Source: Aurelia coerulea (Eukaryota > Cnidaria > Scyphozoa > Semaeostomeae > Ulmaridae). Taken from it: DNA of 64,000 nucleotides. Below are positions 9,407 through 19,640 of the stretch, in pieces. The notes under the pieces were generated by a model. The model saw only the letters and a list, made by a program, of their open reading frames with translations, searched no databases and had not been told where the DNA came from. The stretch is taken from the NCBI GenBank assembly GCA_039566865.1, contig CM076958.1, positions 7,416,501 to 7,480,500 of the forward strand. Reading direction: 5' to 3'. The position numbers were made by a program, and so were the translations under genes. Numbering within the stretch: position 1 is the first letter of the stretch; every line of letters begins with the position of its first letter.

Positions 9407-11920
9407 ATGATGATGCCGGTTGAAATGAAGCAATGGCGAGCAACAATAGGGTGTTTCAATGTATCAATCAACGGTGTATGTTCCCCTTGCAAAACCTTTA
9501 GGCCATTTTCAATTATCTCGCACATCTTTTACCTCTATTGGCTTTGTTCTTGTTTTATCGCAATCTCAATCTTTGTGCTACCATTTGTACTGATACTGCA
9601 GTCTTTTGCAATGCATCTTACTGCAACACAGTTGGGTTTCATGCCTATGTTCGCCCGCGCGCATCAGTTTGTGAAGACAGTGCTGTACATTACCGTGGAA
9701 CTTGTCAAGCGAATTCCGCTAGCTATTGTTTTTGCTGTTCGGAAGAAGTACTCTCACTCCCATTATGCCTACTTTCACTTGGCATGCGTAGCTTGTTACG
9801 CACTACATATAGGATGGTTGATTCTTAGAACCATTTTGTTGAGTGGTGATGTAGAAACTAATCCTGGTCCGGAATCACTTGATTTTTGCTGTTGGAATTT
9901 GAATAGCATTACTGCATATGATTTTTTAAGAGTTTCCCTTATTGAGGCATACAACTCGGTGTGCAACTATGACTTAATCGGCATTGTTGAAACTCACATT
10001 GACAGCACCGTTGATGAAGATAGGCTTTCACTAGATGGCTATACATTTATCAAAGAAAACCATCCACAAAATGTGAAAAGAGGTGGTGTTGGAGTATACG
10101 TTAGGGATTCGCTTCCTTCCAAAAATCGTTCGGACCTGGTGACTCTTCCAGAGTGCGTTGTGTGCGAGATCCAATTAAACAGGAAAAAGTACTTTTTCGT
10201 AGTTGTTTATAGAAGTCCAAGTCAAGATCAGAGTGAATTTGATAACTTCACAATGAATTTTGAGTTGTTGCTTTCAAAATTGCATGCTGAAAATCCATTC
10301 TCTGTTATCATTACCGGTGATTTCAACTGCCGCTCGACTCAATGGTGGGAAAATGATATCGAAAATAATGAAGGAAAGCTATTTGAGCCAATAACGTCTG
10401 ACCTTGGTCTTCATCAGCTGATCTCGGAACCAACTCACTTAATGGGTGACTCAAAATCCTGCATCGATTTGATTTTTAGTGATCAACCAAACCTCGTTAT
10501 CGATTCTGGTGTTCATCCATCACTACATGAGCAATGTCATCATCAAATCGTCTATGGGAAATTATCTGTTTCGAATGTTACACTACCTCCTCATACCCGC
10601 AGAATCTGGTACTATGACAAGGCAGATTTTGTCGCCATTATGAAAAGTATCGGAATGTTTCGTTGGCAGGAATATCTTGACAAAATCACATGCCCTAACG
10701 AGCAAGTAGAATTACTCAACGAAGTCCTTTTGAACATTTATTCTAATTATATTCCAAACCAAGTCAAGACGATCAAGCCTCGTGAAGCTCCCTGGATAAC
10801 GCACAATGTTAAAAAATTCCTCAGGAAAAAGAACCATGCTTATAAAACTTTTGTTAGGAATGGTCAGCCAGGCGACAGGCTTGAAGGAATACAAAAGATG
10901 GTATCTGACGGTGCAAAAATGATTGAGGATGCCAAACAAAATTACCTCCGTAAGACAGGGCAAACGTTAGCTAACCCAGGGACATCTCGCAAAACATATT
11001 GGTCTTTAATCAATACCCTTCTGAATAAAGCGAAGATTCCTATAATACCACCCCTTTTAGAGAACGGGTTATTTATAACTGATTTTACTGAAAAGGCTCA
11101 GTTATTTAATGATTATTTCATACTCCAATGTACAACAATTGACACAGGTAGTGAACTTCCACAACATATTCCATTACCTACTTCCTTGATAAACGACTTT
11201 AACATCTCTGAGGAAAAAATTCTAAATATCATAAGATCTCTTAATCCTAACAAGGCACATGGCTGGGATGAAATTTCTATAAGAATGATAAAAATAAGCG
11301 ATGCATCATTACTTACTCCTCTTAAAATAATATTCACGAACTGTTTGAGACAGGGTGTATTTCCCGAAATATGGAATTGTGCAAATGTAGTCCCGGTTCA
11401 CAAGAAAAACGAAAAGAATGTAAAGAGTAACTACCGTCATATTTCTCTTCTACCAATTTTTGGGAAGATGTTTGAAAAACTCGTTTACGACTCCTTATAC
11501 TCGCATCTTGTTTCATGTAATTTGCTTAACCCCAATCAATCAGGTTTTCGTCCTGGTGACTCAACAGTCAACCAACTAATTTCCATAACGCATACGATAT
11601 TCAAAGCATTTGACTGTAATCCTCCACTTGATGTTCGTTCTGTGTATCTTGATATTTCTAAAGCCTTTGACAGGGTATGGCATGATGGTCTCATTTATAA
11701 ATTAAAACGATGTGGCGTCTCAGGGAAACTTCTTTCTCTTATACAAAGTTTTCTTAAGGATCGGAAACAGCGAACTGTGCTGAACGGAAAGTGTTCTAGT
11801 TGGGGAGATATTTCAGCGGGAGTGCCCCAGGGTTCTATTTTAGGGCCCTTGTTTTTTCTTGTATATATAAATGATCTAACTGCAGACTTGAAATGTAATG
11901 TCAAAACTTTTCGCCGATGA
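9407..11920 (+). CDS. 2A-APE endonuclease-RT polyprotein of a LINE (N-terminal part before a frameshift)
   Basis: 837 codons. Residues 1-140 hold several hydrophobic stretches. Residues about 143-155 read LLSGDVETNPGP, a canonical DxExNPGP 2A motif at which ribosomes skip the Gly-Pro bond, so the first 154 residues would be released separately. The APE endonuclease follows: WNLNS, VETH, VVVYRSPS, ITGDFN, CIDLIFSD and a final HQI. These give the expected N, E, Y, D-N, SD and H positions. The RT follows with KAHGWDEIS, YRHISLLPIFGKMFEKL, NQSGFRPG, YLDISKAFDRVW and GVPQGSILGPL. The frame breaks just before the FADD box because of one extra A in the A-run at 11903-11906. The upstream ATG at 9407 is also conserved in the copy at 49052, which supports this start. 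Confidence 0.88.
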   Translation: MMMPVEMKQWRATIGCFNVSINGVCSPCKTFRPFSIISHIFYLYWLCSCFIAISIFVLPFVLILQSFAMHLTATQLGFMPMFARAHQFVKTVLYITVELVKRIPLAIVFAVRKKYSHSHYAYFHLACVACYALHIGWLILRTILLSGDVETNPGPESLDFCCWNLNSITAYDFLRVSLIEAYNSVCNYDLIGIVETHIDSTVDEDRLSLDGYTFIKENHPQNVKRGGVGVYVRDSLPSKNRSDLVTLPECVVCEIQLNRKKYFFVVVYRSPSQDQSEFDNFTMNFELLLSKLHAENPFSVIITGDFNCRSTQWWENDIENNEGKLFEPITSDLGLHQLISEPTHLMGDSKSCIDLIFSDQPNLVIDSGVHPSLHEQCHHQIVYGKLSVSNVTLPPHTRRIWYYDKADFVAIMKSIGMFRWQEYLDKITCPNEQVELLNEVLLNIYSNYIPNQVKTIKPREAPWITHNVKKFLRKKNHAYKTFVRNGQPGDRLEGIQKMVSDGAKMIEDAKQNYLRKTGQTLANPGTSRKTYWSLINTLLNKAKIPIIPPLLENGLFITDFTEKAQLFNDYFILQCTTIDTGSELPQHIPLPTSLINDFNISEEKILNIIRSLNPNKAHGWDEISIRMIKISDASLLTPLKIIFTNCLRQGVFPEIWNCANVVPVHKKNEKNVKSNYRHISLLPIFGKMFEKLVYDSLYSHLVSCNLLNPNQSGFRPGDSTVNQLISITHTIFKAFDCNPPLDVRSVYLDISKAFDRVWHDGLIYKLKRCGVSGKLLSLIQSFLKDRKQRTVLNGKCSSWGDISAGVPQGSILGPLFFLVYINDLTADLKCNVKTFRR

Positions 11921-13145
11921 TACATCTTTGTTTACGGTTGTTCGAGAAGCTAACGAAGCAGCAAGGGATATGAACCATGACCTTCAATTGATAAGTCAGT
12001 GGGCCCATGATTGGAGAATGTCATTCAATCCTGATCCGCTAAAACAAGCTGTTGAATTATTATTTTCAAGAAAAAGAAATGAAACAGATCATCCAGTGAT
12101 TCTCTTTAACAACATACCCGTAAAAAAAGTAAATGAACATAAACATCTAGGTATTATCTTAGACTCAAAGCTTTCCTTCTCGGCTCATATAAAATCTGCT
12201 ATCTCTAAAACGAGAAAGGGCATTGGTTTACTGAAATATCTCTCCAAATATCTACCCAGACATACCCTTAGCGAGCTATATAAGCTTTACGTGCGACCAC
12301 ACCTAGACTACGGGGATGTTATCTATCACATCCCAGCTAAAGTGTGTGAATTCCGTCAAAACATCAGTTTATCCAATTTAATGGAAAAATTAGAATCTGT
12401 TCAGTATTCTGCTGCCCGTGCTGTAACAGGAACTTGGAAGGGAACATCGCGCAATAAGCTGTACATTGAGCTTGGCTGGGAGTCGCTAAGCTCCAGAAGA
12501 TGGAGTAGACGCCTTACATTGTTCTATAAGATTATGAATAATCTCATACCCCTGTACACAAAGGAGCCAATTCCACAGCCTCATCAGTCAAACTACTCTC
12601 TTCGTAACCAGGATGTCGTTGGGCGAATAAGGGCGAGAACCGAACAATTTCAATCCAGCTTCTATCCTAACTGCATATCTGAATGGAACAAGCTTGATCC
12701 AGAAATCAGGCTTGCACCATCGGTTGCTGTTTTTAAGAAAAAGATTTTGTCGATAATTCGCCCCCCTGCAAAATCTGTATTTGGTATTCATGACCCAATA
12801 GGCCTGTCGTATCTTACCCAGATAAGGGTCGGTCTGAGTCAATTAAATTGTCACAAATTCAATCATAATTTCCGAGATAACATTGACCCAATGTGCCCAA
12901 CGAACGATGGCATTGAGGATACGGAGCACTTTCTGTTGCTCTGCCCTTCATTTGACATTCATCGACGAGATCTTCTCGCTGGAGTTTCGGAATTATTGCG
13001 ACCATATGTTCGAATAAACAGCCTTCCAAATAACGCACTGGTCCAAATTTTATTTTATGGTGAAAAAGACCTTTCTATTGATGTTAATAGAAACGTACTC
13101 AAGTTAACCCTAGATTTCATTCACAAAACAGGCCGGTTCAATTGA
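11898..13145 (+). CDS. LINE RT catalytic box and C-terminal region (after the frameshift)
   Basis: 415 codons in the next frame, continuing the ORF above. It begins with LFADDTSLF, the RT catalytic box with both aspartates. It then has LGIILDSKLSF, YVRPHLDYGDVIY and LESVQYSAARAVTG, the usual downstream blocks of CR1/L2 LINEs. Near the end a C-x2/3-type cluster (MCPTNDGIEDTEHFLLLCPS) resembles a CCHC-like knuckle. The stop is at 13143-13145. Deleting one A near 11903-11906 would join it to the upstream frame. The real product is a single polyprotein, so this is one gene broken once, not two genes. Confidence 0.85.
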   Translation: MSKLFADDTSLFTVVREANEAARDMNHDLQLISQWAHDWRMSFNPDPLKQAVELLFSRKRNETDHPVILFNNIPVKKVNEHKHLGIILDSKLSFSAHIKSAISKTRKGIGLLKYLSKYLPRHTLSELYKLYVRPHLDYGDVIYHIPAKVCEFRQNISLSNLMEKLESVQYSAARAVTGTWKGTSRNKLYIELGWESLSSRRWSRRLTLFYKIMNNLIPLYTKEPIPQPHQSNYSLRNQDVVGRIRARTEQFQSSFYPNCISEWNKLDPEIRLAPSVAVFKKKILSIIRPPAKSVFGIHDPIGLSYLTQIRVGLSQLNCHKFNHNFRDNIDPMCPTNDGIEDTEHFLLLCPSFDIHRRDLLAGVSELLRPYVRINSLPNNALVQILFYGEKDLSIDVNRNVLKLTLDFIHKTGRFN

Positions 13146-13232
13146 AGTGGTTTAAGCAGCTGCTATACCCCCCCCCCCCTTCCCGTTCGCAAAGTCTCTT
13201 TCTCTCCTTTTATTCGTTAGTCCCGGTCCAAA

Positions 13233-13482
13233 AGTCTGTTTCACATTGGATGTGAGGTTCGACAATTTATCTACACAAATTCAAACATCTAAATATCTAC
13301 GTTATTGTGATCAATAAACCCAGACAACATACAGGCGCTATGTCTTGGGCAGTAGGGACTCTGGAGGGGGTCAGTAACAACAGCAATTGTTGCTGTTGTT
13401 GGTTGTTCTCTCAGCCGGGGATTCTATTGTTCAGCATCAGGCGCCTCCGTCACTGACCTGACAACCAATGTGAAACAGACTC
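13233..13482. repeat. possible MITE with GTCTGTTTCACATTGG ends
   Basis: GTCTGTTTCACATTGG near 13236 is mirrored by CCAATGTGAAACAGAC near 13467-13482. Between them is another palindromic stretch (CAACAGCAATTGTTGCTGTTG). No target duplication was seen. It may instead be structured 3' UTR of the LINE. Confidence 0.35.
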
Positions 13483-13689
13483 CAGTATATATCAGTATCT
13501 TATCGTATGTATATCATTTTGTAGGTGTTTATGTAGTTACTTAGTTGTATGTTTTTATGTGTTGGCCATGGGGTAGACATTGTCTTTTGCTCCTCATGGT
13601 ATCGTCCTTGTAGTGTTGCATAGTAGTTAAAGTATAGTAGAATGTAGCATATCTTGTAATATTTTATATTGATAAAAAAAAAAAACAAC

Positions 13690-13961
13690 TCCCAGTGTAT
13701 ATTTCTTGCAATGTTATCATGCCTTCTCTTGTATTCTCGCTGGGCTAGCATTTTACATTCACTCACAATATGGTTGATCGTCTCTCCTTTTTCGCCACAT
13801 AACCTGCACAGAGGTGACTCCAGGGTGTTATCAATATGATGTTTCACATAGTTTGTTCTCAATGCCTGGTCTTGTGCAGCACATATTAATGCTTCTGTAC
13901 AAGCTTTCAAGTCACCATTTTTGAGCCATTCCCAGGTCTTATCTTTATCAATGTTTTCATC
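13690..13961 (-). pseudogene. RLE-type LINE fragment
   Basis: The minus strand reads KTWEWLKNGDLKACTEALI, then ALRTNYVKHHIDNT, then the CRLCGEKGETINHIVSEC knuckle, ending at WEL. The same blocks occur in the copy at 15400-15660. It starts directly inside the (ATT)n tract and is cut off at a T/A-run near 13680. It is a short piece truncated at both ends. Confidence 0.85.
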
Positions 13962-13996
13962 CATTATTATTATTATTATTATTATTATCATCATTA

Positions 13997-14030
<34 letters not shown>

Positions 14031-14031
14031 G
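13962..14031. repeat. (ATT)n microsatellite between two RLE LINE copies
   Basis: The tract abuts the 5' break of the fragment at 13690-13961 and the 3' end of the copy at 14032-16523, so both copies use the same microsatellite as a boundary. Confidence 0.95.
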
Positions 14032-16523
14032 GTTCGTATTATTACGCTCAGTATTACACTGGTAGTTTTGTCCTTTCTATCTGGTTACAACTAGTAACCT
14101 CAGGTCTAAGGGTTTTATGCACTGATCTTTATCCTCCTTAAAAATCCAAGAGAAAGTCTACATTTCCAATGTTCTTCGTAATATTCTTGCAGTTCCAAGC
14201 TGCGTACTTTTTTAGCAATGCCTCTGTTCTGATGTTAACACCAATTTTCTTTATCCATGTTTCTAAATTTTTTGATATCATGCCTAGTGCACCAATAACA
14301 ATCTAGACTTATGACGATGAGTCCCTTGTATCCCTGCGGTACCTTGCTCACAGGGACTCATAATGAAACAGTTAAAAACCTGACCCTATTTTGTAAAGTC
14401 TCGCTTTCAGATTGCCTGCCAGAGAGCCCAAATATTTTGCGAAATATTTTTGCGAAACCTTCAAGGACTTGTCTTTTTGTGTGAAGAATAAAACTCTTTC
14501 GCTTATTTCAGGACGTTTGATTAGTTTCCCTAGAGACTTTCTAGAGTCCAAAGTCCACAGCAAGACTTCGCTCGTTCTTTGCAAGGACTGCAAGTAGCTA
14601 GGGTGGACGCGGACATAAAAGCAAAATAAGTTCTAAAAATAAGAAATAAGTTTTCCCTGTTCCTGCAGCCAGACACGAAGATATCTCCACCCTTCAAAAC
14701 TTTTAAATAAACAGCCTGGAATTAGCACAACTCAACTCCAGACTGTGTTTCTGTTTTGTGCAGAAGCTCCGAGTCAGCCATCTTGCATTTTGTTTGGCGA
14801 ATCAAGATTGCGAAATCGCTAAATGGCAAAAATTAAAAGATGAACAGCCTCCCTTTGCTACCTGCCCTGCCAGACCTCGCCTGATTGGCTAAAAGTTCCA
14901 GCAGATTTGCCGTAACCATGGTAATTCGCAAATCTCGCAAGCTGATTGGTATGCAAGGAATCCCAGCATATTAGGCCTAAATAGGGTCAGGTTTTTCAGA
15001 GTAATAATATGAGTTTCTGTTGACCGAAGCTCCATCATAAAGTCAAAGAGCACAGGGAAACAAGAGACTCATCGGCATAAGTCTAATAACAATCGGGATG
15101 ACTTCAGTCTTCTTCATTCCCCAAAGGGATGCAATCTCTCGCCTTAGACCTTGGTATTTTTCTACCTTTTCTTGCTCCTTATTTCCTATTCTCGCATCAT
15201 TCGGAACAGCTATGTCAATGATTTTACACTCCTTTTTCAACTTCTCAACAACGACAATATCTGGTCTTCGGCTCTGGATAAAATGATCACATTGAATGGT
15301 AAAGTCCCATAATATCTTGGTCTCTTCATTGTCTAGCACACTTTGTGGCACATGCTCGTACCATTTCTTTTCTCTTTCAAAACCATACATACCACATAGT
15401 TCCCAATGAATGACTGTCATGCCTTGCTTTGTATTGTTTTTGAGCAAGTTTACTGCATTCGCTAACGAGGTGGGAAATGCTTTCCCCTTTGGCACCACAC
15501 AATCTACAGAGCGGAGATTCAGATGTTTTATCGATATGGAATTTGGAATAATTGGTTCTTAGAGCTTGTTCTTGGGCGGAGAAAATCAATGACACTGTCC
15601 CAGATTTGAGATCTGACTTTCTCACCCAATTCCAAGATTTAGTCTCATCTACATCCTCATTGATCTCTCGAATAAATTGGCCATACATTTTCTTCTCTCT
15701 CCACGTATTCTTTAACTCTTCCGTAGCTGCCTTCTTAAACTCATCTGGCTCTATGCAGGATTCTGTCTCGAGAACTTTCGACTCTTTCGTCAGTTTAAGT
15801 AGTGTCTCTGAGCTATGGTTGATATACCATCCTAGGCTATTTTTTTCAGCTCGGATGCAACCTTCACAGCTGATTAATCCTCTGCCACCTTTTCCACGTG
15901 GGACATAGATCCTGTCTACATCGCTTTTAGGGTGCAATGTTCCATGAATAGTCATGAGCTTTCGCGTTTTCCTATCCATTCGCTTTAGTTCATCTTTGGT
16001 CCACCGTATGATTCCTGCACTATACCTCAATAGAGAAACAGCCCAAGTATTTGCAGCTAGGATCTTATTCTTGTCATTGAGCCCTGACTTCAGGACTAGT
16101 TTAACTCTTCTGAAATATTCTCTATTAAACCGTTCTTTCATATCATTCTCCATCACTCTATCTAGCTCGAGCATCCCAAGATATTTATATCCAGCTTTCT
16201 CCACTTGTCTGACACGTTCTCCATTCGGCAATTCAATTCCATTGCATTCAACTAGCTTTCCTCTTTTCAGTATCACTACGCCACATTTATCTATGCCAAA
16301 TACCATTCCGATATCGCTACTGAATAAATGCACTGTTTTCATTAATGAATCGATTTGGTCTTGCGTTTTACCAAATAATTTTAGATCATCCATGAACAAT
16401 AAATGATTGATTTTAGTATTTTTTCCTTTAAATTCATACCCGGCTGTAACTTTCCTCAGTACCAAATACATTGGGATCATGCAAAGAACAAAGAGCAGAG
16501 GGGAGAGGCTATCACCCTGAAAA
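14032..16523 (-). pseudogene. RLE-type (Dong/R4-like) LINE copy, 5'-truncated and split by a DNA element
   Basis: From 16523 downwards the minus strand reads the RT from its GDSLSPLLF box through LLFMDDLKLF (catalytic DD), then AGYKYLGMLE, then the CRLCGAKGESISHLVSEC knuckle near 15500. After a frameshift near 15450 come WELCGMYGFEREKKWYEH, the endonuclease core RRPDIVVV and KECKIIDIAVP. The frame stops being LINE at 15085, where a 782-bp element is inserted. It resumes at 14303 with VIGALGMISKNLETWI and ends near 14150. The RT N-terminal half is absent: the copy starts exactly at a (TAA)n tract of about 120 bp and ends at another. In the family, RLE proteins nick a specific target and prime reverse transcription there; this copy is dead. 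Confidence 0.88.
14304..15085. mobile_element. non-autonomous TIR element with a 9-bp TSD (MULE-like)
   Basis: The ends are TAGACTTATGACGATGAGTC and its near-perfect reverse complement. The inverted match continues with gaps for about 110 bp, including AAAAACCTGACCCTATTT. The 9-bp TSD ATAACAATC lies at 14295-14303 and 15086-15094. Removing the element plus one TSD restores the LINE reading VIPIVIGALG, which proves the insertion. There is no transposase ORF. A 9-bp TSD and long TIRs fit Mutator-like elements, but the family is an inference. Confidence 0.88.
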
Positions 16524-16643
<120 letters not shown>

Positions 16644-16773
16644 ATAAAGCATCTATTCAAAGTAGGCTAAAATAATGATTAGCTAAGTTACAGCTAATTA
16701 AGGCCTACTATTTACAATATACATAATTTACAATAAAACTATTAATATATATTACAGGACAAATCAGAGTTAA

Positions 16774-16920
16774 AGGGCCTGTTTCATCCAGCATTCCTTG
16801 CACGTGCCGTTTGTTGATGTTTCTTTGTTGTCCGCCATTTTCATGGGCCATGAAAATGGCGGACAACAAAGGAACATCAACAAACGGCACGTGCAAGGAA
16901 TGCTGGATGAAACAGACCCT
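16774..16920. mobile_element. 147-bp near-perfect palindromic MITE at TTAA
   Basis: The element is almost entirely two self-complementary arms meeting near GGGCCATGAAAATGG. TTAA occurs at 16770-16773 and 16921-16924. Ends read AGGGCCTGTTTCATCC and GGATGAAACAGACCCT. A second copy at 34845-34990 is also flanked by TTAA. TTAA duplication points to piggyBac or Kolobok mobilisation (inference). Confidence 0.9.
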
Positions 16921-16929
16921 TTAAAATCT

Positions 16930-17588
16930 ATCATCATGTTAGAAACCCAACTTGTGGGATATATACTTTGCAAAGCCTACAGTTGCATTTTCCACCATTC
17001 CAGCATCTAATTCGTTTTTTGAACATAGGAAGGCTGTTAGATTGTTTTATTTCTTGCGGTAAATGCTGCCACAGTTTATTTCCAAGGTAAGTAATCAACT
17101 CAACTCCAAAGGACGTAGTTCGTACTTTTGGCAGTTGAGCATCATCACCATGCCTTAGACAGTACCTAATATTGCGTTGCATGAAAATATCCTTCATGAA
17201 TGGTGGATTCAGACCGCCTTTTGTTTTATAAATTTCAGTCATGAGCAACTGTAGGTCTCTTACATGGATTGGCACCGATTTAGATTGCTCCAGCAGAAAA
17301 CCGAAATCATTCTCGTAATCTTTACATGCAATGCGTAATGTCCTTTCTTGAATATGATTTATTCTATGATTCAAAGCTCTATCATAGAACATCCAAACAA
17401 GCGGACAGTAGCTGAAATGAGACAAAACAAACGCCCTCATTAACTGCTGCCGTTTTTCAGTGTCCATGTATCGTGATATTCGTGCAAGAGCATGGAGTTT
17501 TTGGCTGGCCTTTTTGCAAACAGTCTTGACATGCTGCTTGAAAGAAAGTGATTGATCAAAGGTTTTCAATACAGTGCTGAGATATTCC
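16930..17588 (-). pseudogene. LINE RT C-terminal fragment
   Basis: The minus strand reads FDQSLSFKQHVKTVCKKA, then AFVLSHFSYCPLVWMFYDR, then NHIQERTLRIACKDYENDF, then LGNKLWQHLPQEIKQSNSL. These are the post-catalytic blocks of an APE-type LINE. The catalytic RT box is absent. The 3' end runs into an ATGATG-rich tail beside the TTAA MITE. At the 5' break it meets a plus-strand LINE tail head to head (17590). Confidence 0.85.
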
Positions 17589-17589
17589 G

Positions 17590-18100
17590 TCCAATCAAAC
17601 AGGGCCGAACAACACGAAGATCCAAGTTCAAATTGGACATTCCATTTCGCAAAACCAATGCTGGCCAAAACTGTCTATCTTATTTAGGGCCCAAAACATG
17701 GAATTGTCTTTCATCTGAGATGAAATCAGCAAACAATATCAACACGTTCAAACATAAGATCAAAGAGAATTTTTTCCAAAATATACAAAAAGAGGAAGAT
17801 GACATTTATGTCTTCTATTAAGACTCGTCATTATCTCTCCCAACTATGGTATGATCTTACAATCCATCTTTTACAAGGAAAACAACTGCAATTTTTCCTT
17901 TCTAACGTTGTTCGTTGTTCCAGCACCTCTGAGGGGACCATTATGGAATTAAGGTCATCCTGACCTTTTAATGCTATCCCTGCCACTGTAATTAGGGGTG
18001 TTTTTCCTTTACGTTTTAACCTTATATATTGTATTGTACGGTAAAATATTTTTAAATAATGTGGCAAATGATACATACATACATACATACATACATTATC
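17590..18100 (+). pseudogene. LINE 3' end with a (CATA)n tail
   Basis: The short frame 17552-17821 reads FRKTNAGQNCLSYLGPKTWN, then INTFKHKIKENFF, the extreme C-terminus of a LINE ORF2, and stops at 17821. The 3' UTR runs to about 18070 and ends in about six ATAC units, a typical microsatellite tail for L2/CR1-type elements. Part of this UTR is found again, inverted, at 19550-19640. Confidence 0.8.
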
Positions 18101-18395
18101 AGTAGGGCAAGCCAAAAATGGAATGAGGAAAGCTATCAAATGATTGGGCGAAAGCTGTTTCCCCATTAGTGTTGCTTTATGTTGCGACATATGAGCCAGG
18201 AACTAGGATATTGAGTGAAACGACTCTGGTGAAACAAAGGATGCAATTATGATGCATGCGTATGCGAGGGAGTGCATCCTTGTGACTGCCATGCAAGTAT
18301 GACTAAATCCATGATGCAATTATCTGCTCCAGATTGAAAAGTTTGAAAAGTGCGCAGGGGATTTTTAAACAGGGATAAAAATGGCGTAGCCATGT

Positions 18396-19448
18396 AGAGC
18401 CCCATCGCCCTGTTCCGATCACTGAAAAAGAAACCTTTAGTTATACTTGGCCTGAGTAAATTTTATCGGAAAAGTTAATGCTAATGAATTATTCCTTATT
18501 TCATAGTTTAAAATATAGAATCCAGTTATTGTACATTTAGCGACTGTCTTCTGTAAAATCGTTGTCGGAAAACACAGCGATAATATTGCGATATCTTCAT
18601 TCCATCGCCCTGTTCTGATCACGCAAGCTCATGCATGAATTTCAGATGGTACCACCGCAGAGGGCCCAAGAAAGCGCAGTTTCCAATTGAAATGGATGCC
18701 ATACACATAACAAAAGATATTTATCTCATGTTATCGTTTGATAAGTAACACTTTGCCTCTTTATTCGTTTACTGACACCATAAGCAATTTACAATTGAAA
18801 TTTACAGTCTATTACAAGATAACTGGCAACACTCTAGCATAGCCCCCTTCCCATACTTCAATGCCCCCCTGGCATTAATTCAAAACCTACCTCGCGCGCA
18901 TTCAAAGTCAATGAAACCCCCTGGTGAGGTTTCTTTGTTTATTTCACCTTCAACCTCGTCTCTTCATTGAGAGAGAATCCAGAAATTCAAAGCCAAACCC
19001 CATGATCGGAAGAGGGCAATCTCCAGCCTATCTGACTGCAGTTAGAATTTTACCCCCGGCTGGGAAGCAGAAGATATTATGATCAAAACTTTTTTGTAAA
19101 TATTCACTTAGAGAATTGGAGTAAAGTTTGAAATGTTTTGACTGCGGTTCTAGTAAACAGTAGCAGAGAAACAAGAGAAATATAATTGCTGCAAGAAAAC
19201 ACAAAGTGAAAAATGGCGACTACTTGCGATTCCATCACAGGTAGGCCTCTTTCATCTTCCATATCGCTGGATTCACACGCCAGAAAAAAGAAAACCACGT
19301 CTCAAGTTGAAGCTCATGGCGTCAGCAAAGTATTTTTTGCGCGCTTTTTTAATTGTAGGACACATTCCTCTTGTAAACAAACATCCCGAGATTGTACACC
19401 AAAGCGCTCACATGAGCCAGTGATCGGAACAGGGGGCGATGGGGCTCT
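18396..19448. mobile_element. TIR element with AGAGCCCCATCGCCC ends
   Basis: AGAGCCCCATCGCCCTGTTC at 18396 is matched by its reverse complement at 19414-19448, with the pairing running about 33 bp. ATGT flanks both sides (18392-18395 and 19449-19452) and may be a 4-bp TSD. A third, internal copy of CCATCGCCCTGTTCTGATCA lies near 18602. No transposase is visible. Confidence 0.6.
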
Positions 19449-19549
19449 ATGTATGCATGTTAAAATTCACCATAAAATTAAATGTTTACAATGGCTCAAA
19501 TAAATATATAGAATAGTTAAAATACAATTTACCTAACAACTTTAATGCA

Positions 19550-19640
19550 CATAAGTTAAAAAACACCCCTAATCCTAGTGGCAGGGATAGCATTAAAAGA
19601 CTGAGTTGACCTTATTTCCATAATGGTCCCTTAGAGGTGG
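19550..19640 (-). repeat. fragment of the LINE 3' UTR seen at 17930-18010
   Basis: Reverse complement matches the UTR of the plus-strand LINE tail, including GGGACCATTATGGAA and ATGCTATCCCTGCCACT. Only about 90 bp is present. Confidence 0.7.

Larger units (their letters stand above)
9184..13300 (+). mobile_element. near-complete APE-type LINE with a 2A peptide (CR1/L2 group)
   Basis: The element contains, in order, a 5' UTR, a hydrophobic N-terminal segment, a 2A motif, an APE endonuclease, a reverse transcriptase and a C-terminal region with a cysteine/histidine block, then a C-rich 3' UTR. A second, more damaged copy on the minus strand (45517-49250) aligns through the N-terminus, 2A and endonuclease, which supports the gene model. 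The exact 5' and 3' ends are not fixed. One frameshift at the RT active site separates two otherwise open frames. Confidence 0.85.

Noticed and set aside
14304..14400. Possible hammerhead ribozyme core (CGATGAGTCCC ... GGGAC ... GAAAC)
   Set aside because: The order lacks the CTGATGA box, and the GAAA is separated from the stem by extra bases. It is a plain inverted repeat (ATGAGTCCC/GGGACTCAT) in the element's terminal region.
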